Origin: Paenarthrobacter sp. JL.01a
GTDB taxonomy: Bacteria; Actinomycetota; Actinomycetes; Actinomycetales; Micrococcaceae
Direction of reading: 5' to 3'
Length of the DNA: 64,000 nt
Assembly (NCBI RefSeq): GCF_025452095.1
Contig: NZ_CP104877.1
Span: 434,001 to 498,000, forward strand
Of the stretch, positions 62,803 to 64,000 are shown piece by piece. Under the pieces are notes generated by a model that was given only the letters and a program-made list of their open reading frames with translations, did not search any database and was not told where the DNA came from. Within the stretch, counting starts at the first letter, position 1. Each line of letters begins with the position of its first letter. A program made the position numbers and the translations under genes.

Positions 62803-63735
62803 TCAACTTCTCCTTGAAAGGACGCCATGGGCGGTCCTGTTTATGAAGCGATGCAGAAGGGTGGCAAGGTCCCGAACGTAGGGGTCCAGCGAGTCAGGTC
62901 CTTGTGGTTTCGAAGAATGCCGCCAGCTGAGGTTGATGGTGCAGCTGAAGTCTCTATCGAGTACCTTGACGGATTTGACCTGATCGGCGGCAACCAGGCT
63001 GCGAATCGCAATCTCGGGCAACAGGGCGCAACCGAGTCCTTCGCTTACGCAGCTGGCCAGCGTGCCAATGTTCTGTACGACCATTCCTGGCTGAGGCGTG
63101 TCGGCAAGGTGCCCCAAATGGTCATCGTACATTTCTCGAAATCCGCAACCCTGCTCCGTAACGATGAACTGCTCACTTTGCAGGGTTTCCAGCGACACGC
63201 CTTCGGCGTCGGCCAGGGGATGGCTCGTGGGGACGATGACCACGAGTGTGTCCTCCGCGATGACTTTGGTCTGCAGGTCAAATCTCTCGGGTGGCCGACC
63301 GAAGGTGATGCTTGCATCCAGCCTGCCCGATCTCACTAATCCATAGAGCTGTCCGCGGTTGCCGTTTCTGACCTCGATACGGGTCCCAGGATGCCTCTCC
63401 TGAAACTCGCGAAGAACAGACGGCAGGAGGTTGGCGCTTAGCGCTTCAAGCGATCCAATTTGGAGCGTTTTAGCAGGCTGCTTGCCAGTAACGATTTGCT
63501 CAATTTCGTCGACCCACAGAATGAGGTTTTGAGAGTGTTGGAACAATTGTGTACCGGCCTCGGTAAGCGTCAATCCATGTCGATTGCGGGTAAACAACTG
63601 AACGCCCAGTGTCTTTTCGAGGGCGCTGATTTGTTCGCTGACCGTCGATTGAGCGAAGTGAAGTTCGGCGGCTGCGGCCTTGATGCTGCGATGATAGGCC
63701 GCTGCATTGAAAGTACGAACCTGGCGAAATTCCAA
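62803..63735 (-). CDS. LysR family transcriptional regulator
   Basis: 310 residues. The winged helix is EFRQVRTFNAAAYHRSIKAAAAELHFAQSTVSEQISALEKTLGVQLFTRNRHGLTLTEAG (1-60), then a substrate domain (LQIGSLEALSANLLPSVLREFQERHPGTRIEVRNGN, VIVPTSHPLADAEGV, SEGLGCALLPEIAIRSLV). GC is low: the hand-counted line 63481-63540 is 45%, against the mid-60s in the operon to its left. The last residues (RTAHGVLSRRS) overlap a sequence with a ribosome site on the other strand. It is divergent from a gene that starts at 63961 and probably controls it. Confidence 0.9.
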   Translation of the reverse strand: MEFRQVRTFNAAAYHRSIKAAAAELHFAQSTVSEQISALEKTLGVQLFTRNRHGLTLTEAGTQLFQHSQNLILWVDEIEQIVTGKQPAKTLQIGSLEALSANLLPSVLREFQERHPGTRIEVRNGNRGQLYGLVRSGRLDASITFGRPPERFDLQTKVIAEDTLVVIVPTSHPLADAEGVSLETLQSEQFIVTEQGCGFREMYDDHLGHLADTPQPGMVVQNIGTLASCVSEGLGCALLPEIAIRSLVAADQVKSVKVLDRDFSCTINLSWRHSSKPQGPDSLDPYVRDLATLLHRFINRTAHGVLSRRS

Positions 63736-63960
63736 TATCTCAGGATCCTTTCATATCGGAAGGTTCAATCATCGACGCATGCATGCCTTGAGCACTGTGC
63801 GGTAGCGGTTGATCGGTCGAAGACCTCCGGCGTGTGGTCTCAGCATGCGCGAGTTGTCTGCACCCGTCAAAACGTAGGCCCGCGTAGTCCGCGAATTACT
63901 TCTCCGCGTGATGCGCGTCACGACATCGAAGTAGAGACCAGAACTAAAAAGAGGAGATTC

Positions 63961-64000
63961 ATGACCGTGTCCACCAAGCAGCCGATTGCAAAACAACGGC
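63961..64000 (+). CDS. Start of an unidentified gene (partial)
   Basis: ATG at 63961 with a strong GAGGAG site seven bases upstream; the visible product is MTVSTKQPIAKQR and runs off the right edge. Too short to identify. It is divergent from the LysR gene with a 225-bp gap, in which GTGATGCGCGTCAC (about 63907-63920) is a near-palindrome and candidate LysR or other operator site. Confidence 0.6.
   Translation, partial: MTVSTKQPIAKQR

Noticed and set aside
62827-63339. Plus-strand open frame of 170 codons with a good ribosome site (GAAAGGA) before ATG 62827
   Set aside because: It runs antisense through the LysR gene, whose domains are intact, and the translation has no recognisable features. 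The ribosome site itself is noted in findings as a possible relic.
63769-63996. Minus-strand 75-codon open frame at the right edge
   Set aside because: It covers the LysR/partial-gene intergenic region and the start of the partial plus-strand gene; Arg-rich, no ribosome site, no domain.

Overview
The window reads as high-GC actinobacterial chromosome, most like Arthrobacter or Paenarthrobacter. The basis is GC-rich codon use, frequent GTG starts, overlapping ATGA stop/start junctions, a DUF222-HNH protein, and an 830-residue dimethylglycine oxidase that carries the key residues I recall for the Arthrobacter globiformis enzyme. No rRNA, tRNA, CRISPR array, transposase, phage gene or replication origin was seen. 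No gene-free stretch exceeds 300 bases.

Left third (1-19.2 kb): breakdown of glycine betaine and disposal of its methyl groups. A minus-strand gene train (purU, dmg, an FchA-type cyclohydrolase, folD, a molybdopterin formate-dehydrogenase-like oxidase, fdhA, moeA) forms a linear path. Dimethylglycine is demethylated onto tetrahydrofolate, methylene-THF is oxidised to formyl-THF, formate is released, and formate is probably oxidised to CO2; free formaldehyde goes through FdhA. A divergent GntR regulator and pdxS follow. Next come a LysR regulator and gbcAB (glycine betaine demethylase), then a LuxR-type regulator fused to a degenerate kinase core, then hxlB-hxlA, which fix formaldehyde into hexulose/fructose 6-phosphate. 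Choline oxidation to betaine (betA, betB and an APC permease) sits separately at 40-45 kb. One duplicated promoter/operator element lies upstream of both betB and the permease. Sarcosine oxidase, glyA, fdhD and pdxT are not in the window.

Middle (19.2-50 kb): a glycogen-debranching-type glucosidase, a photolyase, a valine-degradation operon (mmsA, 3-hydroxyisobutyryl-CoA hydrolase, mmsB, echA), an XRE-controlled MFS/cupin/aldo-keto reductase/CMD locus, a TenA-like protein, a frameshifted DUF222-HNH gene, an acyl-CoA synthetase/MarR/acyl-CoA dehydrogenase locus, and an SDR/TetR pair. After the bet genes come a sulfite-oxidase-fold membrane-anchored molybdoenzyme, then TetR, MerR (TipA-like) and PadR regulators, each with a readable operator, and nadE.

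Right part (50.6-62.6 kb): a LacI-controlled operon with an ABC sugar importer, a Gfo/Idh oxidoreductase flanked by two TIM-barrel epimerase/isomerase-like proteins, uxaC, uxuB, manD and gntK, closed by a strong terminator. It looks like uronate or uronoside use with no glycoside hydrolase. Past 62.64 kb GC falls to about 40-45% in hand-counted lines, and a LysR gene faces a partial gene at the window end.

Most interesting items: a FolD that lacks its cyclohydrolase lysine next to an FchA that can replace that activity; the degenerate-kinase/LuxR fusion beside the formaldehyde-fixation genes; the duplicated bet control element with a small ORF; and the hydrolase-free uronoside operon.
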